DNA of 64,000 nt from Sambucus nigra (GCA_949130495.1 OX422216.1:102555967-102619966); one strand, 5' to 3'. Shown: positions 1 to 15,460, numbered from the stretch's first letter. Notes: a model not told the origin generated them from the sequence alone. Program-made: numbers and translations.

Positions 1-3000
1 CCGTAGAAGGCACGAACACCTCGCACGGGACAAATGTAACTTGTAGGAAGTGACCCCGTAGTCCCGGATCTCCCGGTTTGAGAGTATGTCGATAATTTGC
101 AAACATCACACTTAGACTTGAAAACAGGCCGTTAAAGGGTGAAAACTCAAACCAGTCCTCAAATGACCCCGTAGAAGGCACGAACACCTCGCACGGGACC
201 AATGTAACTTGTAGGAACTCACCGTGTAGTCCCGGGTCTCCTGCTTTGAGAGTATGACAATAATTTGCCAAAATCACACTTAGACTTGAAACCAGGCCGT
301 TAAATGGTGAAAACACAAACCAGCCCCCAAACGACCCCGTAGGAGGCACGAAAACCTCGCACGGGACCAATGTAACTTGTAGGAACTGACCGCGTAGTCC
401 GGGGCTGCCGATTTGAGAGTATGACCATAATTTGCAAAAATACACTTAGACTTGAAAACAGGCCGTTAAAGGGTGAAAAGACAACAAACCAGTCCCCAAA
501 CGACCCCGTAGAAGGCACGAACACCCCACACGGGACAAATGTAACTTGTAGGAACTGACCGCGTAGTCCCGGATCTCCCGGTTTGAGAGTATGTCGATAA
601 TTTGCAAAATCACACTTAGACTTGAAAACAGGCCGTTAAAGGGTGAAAACTCAAACCAGTCCTCAAATGACCCCGTAGAAGGCACGAACACCTCGCACGG
701 GACCAATGTAACTTGTTGGAACTGACCGCGTAGTCCCGGGTCTCCTGCTTTGAGAGTATGACGATAATTTGCCAAAATCACACTTAGACTTGAAAACAGG
801 CCGTTAAATGGTGAAAACTCAAACCAGCCCCCAAACGACCCCGTAGGAGGCACGAAAACCTCGCACGGGACCAATGTAACTTGTAGGAACTGACCGCGTA
901 GTCCCGCGTCTGCCGATTTGAGAGTATGACCATAATTTGCAAAAATACACTTAGACTTGAAAACAGGCCGTTGAAGGATGAAAACCCAAACCATCCTCGA
1001 AATGACCCGGTGGGAGGCACGAACACCTCGAACGGGACCAATGTAACTTGAAGGAACTGACCGCGTAGTCCCGGGTCTCCCGGTTTGAGAGTATGACGAT
1101 AATTTGCAAAAATCACACTTAGACTTGAAAACAGGCCGTTAAAGAGTGAAAACTCAAACCAGCAACTAAACGACCCCGTAGGAGGCACGAACACCTCGCA
1201 CGGGACCAATGTAACTTGTAGGAACTGACCGCGTAGTCCCGAATCTCCCAGTTTGAGAGTATGTCGATAATTTGCAAAATCACACTTAGACTTGAAAACA
1301 GGCCGTTAAAGGGTGAAAACTCAAACCAGTCCTCAAATGACCCCGTAGAAGGCACGAACACCTCGCACGGGACTAACGTAACTTGTAGGAGCTGACCGCG
1401 TAGTCCCGGGTCTCCTGCTCTGAGAGTATGACGATAATTTGCCAAAATCACACTTAGACTTGAAAACAGGCCGTTAAATGGTGAAAACTCAAACCAGCCC
1501 CTAAACGACCCCATAGGAGGCACGAAAACCTCGCACGGGACCAATGTAACTTGTAGGAACTGACCGCTTAGTCCCGGGTCTGCCGATTTGAGAGTATGAC
1601 CACAATTTCCAAATATACACTTAGACTTGAAAACAGGCCGTTGAAGGATGAAAACCCAAACCAACCTCGAAACGACCCGGTGGGAGGCACGAACACCTCG
1701 TACGGGACCAATGTAACTTGTAGGAACTGACCGCGTAGTCCCGGGTCTCCCGGTTCGAGAGTATGACGATAATTTGCAAAAATACACTTAGACTTGAAAA
1801 CAGGCCGTTAAAGGATGAAAACCCAAACCAGCCTCGAAACGACCCGGTGGGAGGCACGAACACCTCGCACGGGACCAATCTAACTAGTAGGAACTGACCG
1901 CGTAGTCCCGGTTCTTCCGGTTCGAGAGTATGACGATAATTTGCAAAAATCACACTTAGACTTGAAAACATGTCGTTAAAGGGTGAAAACTCAAACCAGT
2001 CCCCAAACGACCCCGTTGAAGGCACGAACACCTCGCACGGGACAAATGTAACTTGTAGGAACTGACCACGTAGTCCCGGGTCTCCCGGTTCGAGAGTATG
2101 ACGATAATTTGCGAAAATACACTTAGACTTGAAAACAGGCCGTTAAAGGGTGAAAACCCGAACCAGCCTCGAAATGACCCCGTGGGAGGCACGAACAACT
2201 CGCACGGGACCAATGTAACTTGTAGGAACTGACCGCGTAGTCCCGGGTCTCCCGATTTTAGAGTATGACGATAATTTGCCAAAATCACACTTAGAATTGA
2301 AAACAGGCCGTTAAATGGTGAAAACTCAAACCAGCCCCCAAACGACCCCGTAGAAGGCACGAAAACCTCGCACGGGACCAATGTAACTTGTAGGAACTTA
2401 CCGCGTAGTCTCGGGTCTGCCGATTTGAGAGTATGACCATAATTTGCAAAAATACAGTTAGACTTGAAAACAGGCCGTTGAAGGATCAAAACCCAAACCA
2501 CCCTCGAAACGACCCGGTGGGAGGCACGAACACGTCGCACGGGACCAATGTAACTTGTAGGAACTGACCGCGTGGTCCCGGGTCTCCCGGTTCTAGAGTA
2601 TGACGATAATTTGCAAAATTACACTTAGACTTGAAAACAGGCCGTTAAACAGTGAAAACTCAAACCAGCACCCAAACGCCCCCGTAGGAGGCACAAAAAC
2701 CTCGCACGGGACCAATGTAACTTGTAGGAACTGACCGCGTAGTCCCGGTTCTTCCGGTTCGAGAGTATGACGATAATTTGCAAAAATACACTTAGACTTG
2801 AAAACATGTCGTTAAAGGGTGAAAACTCAAACCAGTCCCCAAACGACCCCGTAGAAGGCACGAACACCTCGCACGGGACAAATATAACTTGTAGGAACTG
2901 ACCGCGTAGTCCCGGGTCTCCCGGTTCGAGAGTATGACGATAATTTTACAAAAATCACCTCTTAGACTTGAAAACATGCCGTTAAAGGGTGAAAACACAA

Positions 3001-3420
3001 ACCAGTCCCCAAACGACCCCGTAGGAGGCACGAACACCTCGCACGGGACCAATGTAACTTGTAGGAACTGACCGCGTAGTCTCGGGTCTGCCGATTTGAG
3101 AGTATGACCATAATTTGGAAAAATACACTTAGACTTGAAAACAGGCCGTTGAAGGATGAAAACCCAAACCACCCTCGAAACGACCCGGTGGGAGGCACGA
3201 ACACGTCGCACGGGACCAATGTAACTTGTAGGAACTGACCGCGTAGTCCCGGGTCTCCCGGTTCTAGAGTATGACAATAATTTGCAAAATTACACTTAGA
3301 CTTGAAAACAGGCCGTTAAAGAGTGAAAACTCAAACCAGCCCCCAAACGAACCCGTAGGAGGCACGAAAACCTCGCACGGGAACAATATAACTTGTAGGA
3401 ACTGACCGCGTAGTCCCGGG
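1..3420. repeat. Satellite array, divergent monomers (block A)
   Basis: About 20 head-to-tail monomers of 166-170 bp, seen from the recurring GACTTGAAAACAGGCCGTTA word near 115, 283, 449, 619, 787, 954 and 1,122. Two main variants alternate. One has AAAGGGTGAAAACTC followed by CCCCGTAGGAGG. The other has GAAGGATGAAAACCC followed by CCCGGTGGGAGG and is 1 bp shorter because it carries AAAAATACAC instead of AAAAATCACAC. The variant with GTTGAAGG recurs at 971, 1,640, 2,477 and 3,148, giving spacings of 669, 837 and 671 bp (4, 5 and 4 monomers). This is a loose higher-order pattern with no fixed unit. The window opens inside a monomer, so the array continues to the left. No gene or other feature is seen here. 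Confidence 0.93.
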
Positions 3421-3500
3421 TCTCCCGGTTTGAGAGTACGACGATAATTTGCAAAAATCACACTTAGACTTGAAAACATGCCGTTAAAGGGTGAAAACAA

Positions 3501-6478
3501 GAACGAGCCCCCAAACAACCCCGTAGGAGGTACGAACACCACGCACGGGACCAATGCAACTTGTTGGAACTGACCGCGTAGTCCCGGGTCCCCCGGTTTG
3601 AGAGTATGACGATAATTTGCAAAAATCACACTTAGACTTGAAAACAGGTCGTTAAAGGGTGAAAACTCAAACCAGCCCCCAAACGTCCCCATAGGAGGCA
3701 CAAACACCTCGCACGGGACCAATGTAACTTGTAGGAACTGATCGCGTAGTCACGGGTCTCCCGGTTTGAGAGTATGACGGTAATTTGCAAAAATCACACT
3801 TAGACTTGAAAACATGCCGTTAAAGGGTGAAAAGTCAAACCAGTACCGAAACGACTCCGTAGAAGACACGAACACCTCGCATGGGACCAATGTAACTTTT
3901 AGGAAGTGACCGCGTAGTCCCGGATCTCCCGATTTGAGAGTATGACGATAATTTGCAAAAATCACACTTAGACTTGAAAACAGCCCGTTAAAGGGTGAAA
4001 ACTCAAACCAGCCCGTAAACGTCCCCATAGGAGGCACGAACACCTCGCACGTGACCAATGTAACTTGTAGGAACTGACCGCGTAGTCCCGGGTCTGCCGA
4101 TTTGAGAGTATGACGATAATTTGCAAAAATACACTTAGATTTGAAAACAGGCCGTTGAAGGATGAAAACCCAAACCAGCCTCGAAACGACCCGGTGGGAG
4201 GCACGAACACCTCGCACGGGACCAATGTAACTTGTAGGAACTGACCCCGTAGTCCCGGGTCTCCCGGTTCTAGAGTCTGACGATAATTTGCAAAAATACA
4301 CTTAGACTTGAAAACAGGCCGTTAAAGGATGAAAACCCAAACCAGCCTCGAAACGACCCGGTGGGAGGCACGAACACCTCGCACGGGACCAATGTAACTT
4401 GTAGGAACTGACCGCGTACTCCCGGGTCTCCCGGTTCGAGAGTATGACGATAATTTGCAAAAATCACACTTAGACTTGAAAACAGGCCGTTAAAGGGTGA
4501 AAACTATAACCAGCCCCTAAACGATCCCGTTGGAGGCACGAACACCACGCACGGGACCAATGTAACTTGTAGGAACTGACCGCGTAGTCCCGGGTCTCGC
4601 ATTTTGAGAGTATGACGATAATTTGCCAAAATCACACTTAGACTTGAAAACAGGCCGTTAAAGCGTGAAAACTCAAACCAGTCCTCAAACGACCCCGCAG
4701 AAGGCACGAACACCTCGTACGGGACCAATGTAACTTGTAGGAACTGATCGCGTAGTCCCGGGTCTCCCGTTTTGAGAGTATGATGATAATTTGTCAAAAA
4801 TACACTTAGACTTGAAAACAGGCCGTTAAAGGATGAAAACCTAAACCAGCCTCGAAACGACCCGGTGGGAGGCACGAACACCTCGCACGGGACCAATGTA
4901 ACTTGTAGGAACTGACCGCGTAGTCCCGGGTCTGCCGATTTGAGAGTATGACGATAATTTGCAAAAATACACTTAGATTTGAAAACAGGCCGTTAAAGGA
5001 TGAAAACCCAAACCAGCCTCGAAACGACCCGGTGGGAGGCACGAACACCTCGCACGGGACCAATGTAACTTGTAGGAACTGACTGCGTAGTCCCGGGTCT
5101 GCCGATTTGAGAGTATGACGATAATTTGCAAAAATGCACTTAGATTTGAAAAAAGGCCGTTAAAGGATGAAAACCCAAACCAGCCTCGAAACGACCCGGT
5201 GGGAGGCACGAACACCTGGCACGGGACCAATGTAACTTGTAGGAATGGACCGCGTAGTCTCGGATCTCCCGGTTCTAGAGTATGACGATAATTTACAAAA
5301 ATACACTTAGACTTGAAAACAGGCCATTAAAGGATGAAAACCCAAACCAGCCTCGAAACGACCCGGTGGGAGGCACGAACACCTCGTACGGGACCAATGT
5401 AACTTGTAGGAACTGACCGCGTAGTCCCGGGTCTCCCGGTTTGAGTGTATGACGATAATTTGCAAAAATCACCTCTTAGACTTGAAAACATGCCGTTAAA
5501 GGGTGAAAACACAAACCAGTCCCCAAACGACCCCGTAGAAGGCAAGAACGCCTCGCACGGGACAAATGTAACTTGTAGGAACATACCGCGTAGTCCCGGA
5601 TCTCCCGGTTTTAGAGTATGACGATAATTTGCAAAAATCACACTTAGACTTGAAAGCAGGCCGTTAAAGGGTGAAAACTCAAACCAGAACCCAAACAACC
5701 CCGTAGAAGGCACGAACTTGTAGGAACTGACCGCGTACCCCCGGGTCTGCCGGTTTGAGAGTATGACGATAATTTGAAAAAATCACACTTAGACTTGAAA
5801 ACAGGCCGTTAAAGGGTGAAAACCCAAACCAGCCTCGAAATGACCCCGTAAGAGGCACGAACACCTCGCACGGGACCAATGTAACTTGTAGGAACTGACC
5901 GCGTATTCCCGGGTATCCCGGTTTGAGAGTATGACGATGATTTGCAAAAATCACACTTAGACTTGGAAACAGGCCGTTAAAGGGTGAAAACTCAAACCAG
6001 CCACCAAACGACACCATAGGAGGTACGAACACCTCACACGGGACCAATGTAACTTGTAGGAACTGACCGCGTAGTCCCAGTTCTCCCGATTTGAGAGCAT
6101 GACGATAATTTGCAAAAATCACCCTTAGACTTGAAAACAGGTCGTTAAAGGGTGAAAACTCAAACCAGCCCCTAAACGACCCCGTAGGAGGCACGAACAC
6201 CTCGCCGGGACCAATGTAACTTGTAGGAACTGACCGCGTAGTCCCGGGTCTCCCGATTTGAGAGTATGACTATAATTTGCAAATTCACACTTAGACTTGA
6301 AAATAGGCCGTTAAAGGGTGAAAACCCGAACCAGCCCCCAAACAACCCCCTCGCACGGGACCAATGTAACTTGTAAGAACTGACCGCGTAGTCCCGGGTC
6401 TCCCGGTTTGAGAGTACGACGATAATTTGAAAAAATCACACTTAGACTTGAAAACATGCCGTTAAAGGGTGAAAACAA
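3501..6478. repeat. 17-mer HOR unit 1 (2,978 bp)
   Basis: Marker-to-marker unit. Compared with the 2,827-bp basic unit it has about one extra monomer, and it lacks 17 bp near 6,345, where AACAACCCC runs directly into CTCGCACGGG. It also carries a monomer with ACTATAACC near 4,505 that is missing from units 2-6 but returns in unit 8, so unit 1 keeps an arrangement like the far end of the domain. Confidence 0.8.
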
Positions 6479-9472
6479 GAACGAGCCCCCAAACAACCCC
6501 GTAGGAGGTACGAACACCACGCACGGGATCAATGCAACTTGTTGGAACTGACCGCGTAGTCCCGGGTCCCCCGGTTTGAGAGTATGAGGATAATTTGCAA
6601 AAATAACACTTAGACTTGAAAACAGGTCGTTAAAGGGTGAAAACTCAAACCAGCCCCCAAACGTCCCCATAGGAGGTACAAACACCTCGCACGGGACCAA
6701 TGTAACTTGTAGGAACTGATCGCGTAGTCACGGGTCTCCCGGTTTGAGAGTATGACGGTAATTTGCAAAAATCACACTTAGACTTGAAAACATGCCGTTA
6801 AAGGGTGAAAAGTCAAACCAGTACCGAAACGACTCCGTAGAAGACACGAACACCTCGCATGGGACCAATGTAACTTTTAGGAAGTGACCGCGTAGTCCCG
6901 GATCTCCCGATTTGAGAGTATGACGATAATTTGCAAAAATCACACTTAGACTTGAAAACAGCCCGTTAAAGGGTGAAAACTCAAACCAGCCCGTAAACGT
7001 CCCCATAGGAGGCACGAACACCTCGCACGTGACCAATGTAACTTGTAGGACCTGACCGCGTAGTCCCGGGTCTGCCGATTTGAGAGTATGACGATAATTT
7101 GCAAAAATACACTTAGATTTCAAAATAGGCCGTTGAAGGATGAAAACCCAAACCAGCCTCGAAACGACCCGGTGGGAGGCACGAACACCTCGCACGGGAC
7201 CAATGTAACTTGTAGGAACTGACCCCGTAGTCCCGGGTCTCCCGGTTCTAGAGTCTGACGATAATTTGCAAAAATACACTTAGACTTGAAAACAGGCCGT
7301 TAAAGGATGAAAACCCAAACCAGCCTCGAAACGACCCGGTGGGAGGCACGAACACCTCGCACGGGACCAATGTAACTTGTAGGAACTGACCCCGTAGTAC
7401 CGGGTCTCCCGGTTCTAGAGTCTGACGATAATTTGCAAAAATACACTTAGACTTGAAAACAGGCCGTTAAAGGATGAAAACCCAAACCAGCCTCGAAACG
7501 ACCCGGTGGGAGGCACGAACACCTCGCACGGGACCAATGTAACTTGTAGGAACTGACCGCGTAGTCCCGGGTCTCGCATTTTGAGAGTATGACGATAATT
7601 TGCCAAAATCACACTTAGACTTGAAAACAGGCCGTTAAAGCGTGAAAACTCAAACCAGTCCTCAAACGACCCCGTAGAAGGCACGAACACCTCGTACGGG
7701 ACCAATGTAACTTGTAGGAACTGATCGCGTAGTCCCTGGTCTCCCGTTTTGAGAGTATGATGATAATTTGTCAAAATCACACTTAGACTTGAAAACAGGC
7801 CGTTAAATGGTGAAAACTCAAACCAGCCCCCAAACGATCCCGTAGGAGGCACGAACACCTCGCACGGGACCAATGTAACTTGTAGGAACTGACCGCGTAG
7901 TCCCGGGTCTGCCGATTTGAGAGTATGACGATAATTTGCAAAAATACACTTATATTTGAAAACAGGCCGTTAAAGGATGAAAACCCAAACCAGCCTCGAA
8001 ACGACCCGGTGGGAGGCACGAACACCTCGCACGGGACCAATGTAACTTGTAGGAACTGACTGCGTAGTCCCGGGTCTGCCGATTTGAGAGTATGACGATA
8101 ATTTGCAAAAATGCACTTAGATTTGAAAAAAGGCCGTTAAAGGATGAAAACCCAAACCAGCCTCGAAACGACCCGGTGGGAGGCACGAATACCTGGCACG
8201 GGACCAATGTAACTTGTAGGAATGGACCGCGTAGTCCCGGATCTCCCGGTTCTAGAGCATGACGATAATTTACAAAAATACACTTAGACTTGAAAACAGG
8301 CCATTAAAGGATGAAAACCCAAACCAGCCTCGAAACGACCCGGTGGGAGGCACGAACACCTCGTACGGGACCAATGTAACTTGTAGGAACTGACCGCGTA
8401 GTCCCGGGTCTCCCGGTTTGAGTGTATGACGATAATTTGCAAAAATCACCTCTTAGACTTGAAAACATGCCGTTAAAGGGTGAAAACACAAACCAGTCCC
8501 CAAACGACCCCGTAGAAGGCAAGAACACCTCGCACGGGACAAATGTAACTTGTAGGAACATACCGCGTAGTCCCGGATCTCCCGGTTTTAGAGTATGACG
8601 ATAATTTGCAAAAATCACACTTAGACTTGAAAACAGGCCGTTAAAGGGTGAAAACTCAAACCAGAACCCAAACAACCCCGTAGAAGGCACGAACTTGTAG
8701 GAACTGACCGCGTACACCCGGGTCTGCCGGTTTGAGAGTATGACGATAATTTGAAAAAATCACACTTAGACTTGAAAACAGGCCGTTAAAGGGTGAAAAC
8801 CCAAACCAGCCTCGAAATGACCCCGTAAGAGGCACGAACACCTCGCACGGGACCAATGTAACTTGTAGGAACTGACCGCGTATTCCCGGGTATCCCGGTT
8901 TGAGAGTATGACGATGATTTGCAAAAATCACACTTAGACTTGGAAACAGGCCGTTAAAGGGTGAAAACTCAAACCAGCCACCAAACGACACCATAGGAGG
9001 TACGAACACCTCGCACGGGACCAATGTAACTTGTAGGAACTGACCGCGTAGTCCCAGTTCTCCCGATTTGAGAGCATGACGATAATTTGCAAAAATCACC
9101 CTTAGACTTGAAAACAGGTCGTTAAAGGGTGAAAACTCAAATCAGCCCCTAAACGACCCCGTTGGAGGCACGAACACCTCGCCGGGACCAATGTAACTTG
9201 TAGGAACTGACCGCGTAGTCCCGGGTCTCCCGATTTGAGAGTATGACTATAATTTGCAAATTCACACTTAGACTTGAAAATAGGCCGTTAAAGGGTGAAA
9301 ACCCGAACCAGCCCCCAAACGACCCCGTAGGAGGCAGGAACACCTCGCACGGGACCAATGTAACTTGTAGGAACTGACCGCATAGTCCCGGGTCTCCCGG
9401 TTTGAGAGTACGACGATAATTTGCAAAAATCACACTTAGACTTGAAAACATGCCGTTAAAGGGTGAAAACAA
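6479..9472. repeat. 17-mer HOR unit 2 (2,994 bp)
   Basis: Equals the basic unit plus 167 bp. The extra monomer is visible as a tandem copy of the monomer with TCTAGAGTCTGACG, at 7,251 and again at 7,418 (167 bp apart). Confidence 0.82.
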
Positions 9473-12299
9473 GAACGAGCCCCCAAACAACCCCGTAGGA
9501 GGTACGAACACCACGCACGGGACCAATGCAACTTGTTGGAACTGACCGCGTAGTCCCGGGTCCCCCGGTTTGAGAGTATGACGATAATTTGCAAAAATCA
9601 CACTTAGACTTGAAAACAGGTCGTTAAAGGGTGAAAACTCAAACCAGCCTCCAAACGTCCCCATAGGAGGCACGAACACCTCGCACGGGACCAATGTAAC
9701 TTGTAGGAACTGATCACGTAGTCACGGGTCTCCCGGTTTGAGAGTATGACGGTAATTTACAAAAATCACACTTAGACTTGAAAACATGCCGTTAAAGGGT
9801 GAAAAGTCAAACCAGTACCGAAACGACTCCGTAGAAGACACGAACACCTCGCATGGGACCAATGTAACTTTTAGGAAGTGACCGCGTAGTCCCGGATCTC
9901 CCGATTTGAGAGTATGACGATAATTTGCAAAAATCACACTTAGACTTGAAAACAGCCCGTTAAAGGGTGAAAACTCAAACCAGCCCGTAAACGTCCCCAT
10001 AGGAGGCACGAACACCTTGCACGTGACCAATGTAACCTGTAGGAACTGACCGCGTAGTCCCAGGTCTGCCGATTTGAGAGTATGACGATAATTTGCAAAA
10101 ATACACTTAGATTTGAAAACAGGCCGTTAAAGGATGAAAACCCAAACCAGCCTCGAAACGACCCGGTGGGAGGCACGAACACCTCGCACGGGACCAATGT
10201 AACTTGTAGGAACTGACCTCGTAGTACCGGGTCTCCCGGTTCTAGAGTCTGACGATAATTTGCAAAAATACACTTAGACTTGAAAACAGGCCGTTAAAGG
10301 ATGAAAACCCAAACCAGCCTCGAAACGACCCGGTGGGAGGCACGAACACCTCGCACGGGACCAATGTAACTTGTAGGAACTGACCGCGTAGTCCCGGGTC
10401 TCGCATTTTGAGAGTATGACGATAATTTGCCAAAATCACACTTAGACTTGAAAACAGGCCGTTAAAGCGTGAAAACTCAAACCAGTCCTCAAACGACCCC
10501 GTAGAAGGCACGAACACCTCGTACGGGACCAATGTAACTTGTAGGAACTGATCGCGTAGTCCCGGGTCTCCCGTTTTGAGAGTATGATGATAATTTGTCA
10601 AAATCACACTTAGACTTGAAAACAGGCCGTTAAATGGTGAAAACTCAAACCAGCCCCCAAACGATCCCGTAGGAGGCACGAACACCTCGCACGGGACCAA
10701 TGTAACTTGTAGGAACTGACCGCGTAGTCCCGGGTCTGCCGATTTGAGAGTATGACGATAATTTGCAAAAATACACTTAGATTTGAAAACAGGCCGTTAA
10801 AGGATGAAAACCCAAACCAGCCTCGAAACGACCCGGTGGGAGGCACGAACACCTCGCACGGGACCAATGTAACTTGTAGGAACTGACTGCGTAGTCCCGG
10901 GTCTGCCGATTTGAGAGTATGACGATAATTTGCAAAAATGCACTTAGATTTGAAAAAAGGCCGTTAAAGGATGAAAACCCAAACCAGCCTCGAAACGACC
11001 CGGTGGGAGGCACGAACACCTGGCACGGGACCAATGTAACTTGTAGGAATGGACCGCGTAGTCCCGGATCTCCCGGTTCTAGAGCATGACGATAATTTAC
11101 AAAAATACACTTAGACTTGAAAACAGGCCATTAAAGGATGAAAACCCAAACCAGCCTCGAAACGACCCGGTGGGAGGCACGAACACCTCGTACGGGACCA
11201 ATGTAACTTGTAGGAACTGACCGCGTAGTCCCGGGTCTCCCGGTTTGAGTGTATGACGATAATTTGCAAAAATCACCTCTTAGACTTGAAAACATGCCGT
11301 TAAAGGGTGAAAACACAAACCAGTCCCCAAACGACCCCGTAGAAGGCAAGAACACCTCGCACGGGACAAATGTAACTTGTAGGAACATACCGCGTAGTCC
11401 CGGATCTCCCGGTTTTAGAGTATGACGATAATTTGCAAAAATCACACTTAGACTTGAAAACAGGCCGTTAAAGGGTGAAAACTCAAACCAGAACCCAAAC
11501 AACCCCGTAGAAGGCACGAACTTGTAGGAACTGACCGCGTACCCCCGGGTCTGCCGGTTTGAGAGTATGACGATAGTTTGAAAAAATCACACTTAGACTT
11601 GAAAACAGGCCGTTAAAGGGTGAAAACCCAAACCAGCCTCGAAATGACCCCGTAAGAGGCACGAACACCTCGCACGGGACCAATGTGAATTGTAGGAACT
11701 GACCGCGTATTCCCGGGTATCCCGGTTTGAGAGTATGACGATGATTTGCAAAAATCACACTTAGACTTGGAAACAGGCCGTTAAAGGGTGAAAACTCAAA
11801 CCAGCCACCAAACGACACCATAGGAGGTACGAACACCTCGTACGGGACCAATGTAACTTGTAGGAACTGACCGCGTAGTCCCAGTTCTCCCGATTTGAAA
11901 GCATGACGATAATTTGCAAAAATCACCCTTAGACTTGAAAACAGGTCGTTAAAGGGTGAAAACTCAAACCAGCCCCTAAACGACCCCATAGGAGGCACGA
12001 ACACCTCGCCGGGACCAATGTAACTTGTAGGAACTGACCGCGTAGTCCCGGGTCTCCCGATTTGAGAGTATGACTATAATTTGCAAATTCACACTTAGAC
12101 TTGAAAATAGGCCGTTAAAGGGTGAAAACCCGAACCAGCCCCCAAACGACCCCGTAGGAGGCAGGAACACCTCGCACGGGACCAATGTAACTTGTAAGAA
12201 CTGACCGCGTAGTCCCGGGTCTCCCGGTTTGAGAGTACGACGATAATTTGCAAAAATCACACTTAGACTTGAAAACATGCCGTTAAAGGGTGAAAAGAA
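9473..12299. repeat. 17-mer HOR unit 3 (2,827 bp, basic length)
   Basis: Basic-length unit with no inserted monomer and no LINE. It serves as a reference for the domain. Its 23-bp-deleted monomer is at 11,518. Confidence 0.85.
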
Positions 12300-15200
12300 G
12301 AACGAGCCCCAAACAACCCCGTAGGAGGTACGAACACCACGTACGGGACCAATGCAACTTGTTGGAACTGACCGCGTAGTCCCGGGTCCCCCGGTTTGAG
12401 AGTATGACGATAATTTGCAAAAATCACACTTAGACTTGAAAACAGGTCGTTAAAGGGTGAAAACTCAAACCAGCCCCCAAACGTCCCCATAGGAGGCACA
12501 AACACCTCGCACGGGACCAATGTAACTTGTAGGAACTGATCGCGTAGTCACGGGTCTCCCGGTTTGAGAGTATGACGGTAATTTGCAAAAATCACACTTA
12601 GACTTGAAAACATGCCGTTAAAGGGTGAAAAGTCAAACCAGTACCGAAACGACTCCGTAGAAGACACGAACACCTCGCATGGGACCAATGTAACTTTTAG
12701 GAAGTGACCGCGTAGTCCCGGATCTCCCGATTTGAGAGTATGACGATAATTTGCAAAAATCACACTTAGACTTGAAAACAGCCCGTTAAAGGGTGAAAAC
12801 TCAAACCAGCCCGTAAACGTCCCCATAGGAGGCACGAACACCTCGCACGTGACCAATGTAACTTGTAGGACCTGACCGCGTAGTCCCGGGTCTGCCGATT
12901 TGAGAGTGTGACGATAATTTACAAAAATACACTTAGATTTCAAAACAGGCCGTTGAAGGATGAAAACCCAAACCAGCCTCGAAACGACCCGGTGGGAGGC
13001 ACGAACACCTCGCACGGGACCAATGTAACTTGTAGGAACTGACCCCGTAGTCCCGGGTCTCCCGGTTCTAGAGTATGACGATAATTTGCAAAAATCACAC
13101 TTAGACTTGAAAACAGCCCGTTAAAGGGTGAAAACTCAAACCAGCCCGTAAACGTCCCCATAGGAGGCACGAACACCTCGCACGTGACCAATGTAACTTG
13201 TAGGAACTGACCGCGTAGTCCCGGGTCTGCCGATTTGAGAGTATGACGATAATTTGCAAAAATACACTTAGATTTGAAAACAGGCCGTTAAAGGATGAAA
13301 ACCCAAACCAGCCTCGAAACGACCCGGTGGGAGGCACGAACACCTCGCACGGGACCAATGTAACTTGTAGGAACTGACCCCGTAGTACCGGGTCTCCCGG
13401 TTCTAGAGTCTGACGATAATTTGCAAAAATACACTTAGACTTGAAAACAGGCCGTTAAAGGATGAAAACCCAAACCAGCCTCGAAACGACCCGATGGGAG
13501 GCACGAACACCTCGCACGGGACCAATGTAACTTGTAGGAACTGACCGCGTAGTCCCGGGTCTCGCATTTTGAGAGTATGACGATAATTTGCCAAAATCAC
13601 ACTTAGACTTGAAAACAGGCCGTTAAAGCGTGAAAACTCAAACCAGTCCTCAAACGACCCCGTAGAAGGCACGAACACCTCGTACGGGACCAATGTAACT
13701 TGTAGGAACTGATCGCGTAGTCCCGGGTCTCCCGTTTTGAGAGTATGATGATAATTTGTCAAAATCACACTTAGACTTGAAAACAGGCCGTTAAATGGTG
13801 AAAACTCAAACCAGCCCCCAAACGATCCCGTAGGAGGCACGAACACCTCGCACGGGACCAATGTAACTTGTAGGAACTGACCGCGTAGTCCCGGGTCTGC
13901 CGATTTGAGAGTATGACGATAATTTGCAAAAATACACTTAGATTTGAAAACAGGCCGTTAAAGGATGAAAACCCAAACCAGCCTCGAAACGACCCGGTGG
14001 GAGGCACGAACACCTCGCACGGGACCAATGTAACTTGTAGGAACTGACTGCGTAGTCCCGGGTCTGCCGATTTGAGAGTATGACGATAATTTGCAAAAAT
14101 GCACTTAGATTTGAAAAAAGGCCGTTAAAGGATGAAAACCCAAACCAGCCTCGAAACGACCCGGTGGGAGGCACGAACACCTGGCACGGGACCAATGTAA
14201 CTTGTAGGAATGGACCGCGTAGTCCCGGATCTCCCGGTTCTAGAGCATGACGATAATTTACAAAAATACACTTAGACTTGAAAACAGGCCATTAAAGGAT
14301 GAAAACCCAAACCAGCCTCGAAACGACCCGGTGGGAGGCACGAACACCTCGTACGGGACCAATGTAACTTGTAGGAACTGACCGCGTAGTCCCGGGTCTC
14401 CCGGTTTGAGTGTATGACGATAATTTGCAAAAATCACCTCTTAGACTTGAAAACATGCCGTTAAAGGGTGAAAACACAAACCAGTCCCCAAACGACCCCG
14501 TAGAAGGCAAGAACACCTCGCACGGGACAAATGTAACTTGTAGGAACATACCGCGTAGTCCCGGATCTCCCGGTTTTAGAGTATGACGATAATTTGCAAA
14601 AATCACACTTAGACTTGAAAACAGGCCGTTAAAGGGTGAAAACTCAAACCAGAACCCAAACAACCCCGTAGAAGGCACGAACTTGTAGGAACTGACCGCG
14701 TACCCCCGGGTCTGCCGGTTTGAGAGTATGACGATAATTTGAAAAAATCACACTTAGACTTGAAAACAGGCCGTTAAAGGGTGAAAACCCAAACCAACCT
14801 CGAAATGACCCCGTAAGAGGCACGAACACCTCGCACGGGACCAATGTAACTTGTAGGAACTGACCGCGTATTCCCGGGTATCCCGGTTTGAGAGTATGAC
14901 GATGATTTGCAAAAATCACACTTAGACTTGGAAACAGGCCGTTAAAGGGTGAAAACTCAAACCCGCCACCAAACGACACCATAGGAGGTACGAACACCTC
15001 GCACGGGACCAATGTAACTTGTAGGAACTGACCGCGTAGTCCCAGTTCTCCCGATTTGAGAGCATGACGATAATTTGCAAAAATCACCCTTAGACTTGAA
15101 AACAGGTCGTTAAAGGGTGAAAACTCAAACCAGCCACTAAACGACCCCGTAGGAGGCACGAACACCTCGCCGGGACCAATGTAACTTGTAGGAACTGACC

Positions 15201-15460
15201 GTGTAGTCCCGGGTCTCCCGATTTGAGAGTATGACTATAATTTGCAAATTCACACTTAGACTTGAAAATAGGCCGTTAAAGGGTGAAAACCCGAACCAGC
15301 CCCCAAACGACCCCGTAGGAGGCAGGAACACCTCGCACGGGACCAATGTAACTTGTTGGAACTGACCGCGTAGTCCCGGGTCTCCCGGTTTGAGAGTACG
15401 ACGATAATTTGCAAAAATCACACTTAGACTTGAAAACATGCCGTTAAAGGGTGAAAACAA
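12300..15460. repeat. 17-mer HOR unit 4 with a dimer duplication (3,161 bp)
   Basis: Exceeds the basic unit by 334 bp, two monomers. The duplicated pair can be seen because the monomer with CAGCCCGTTAAAGGG and CCCGTAAACGTCCCC occurs at 12,781 and again at 13,116 (335 bp apart), whereas other units have it once. Confidence 0.83.
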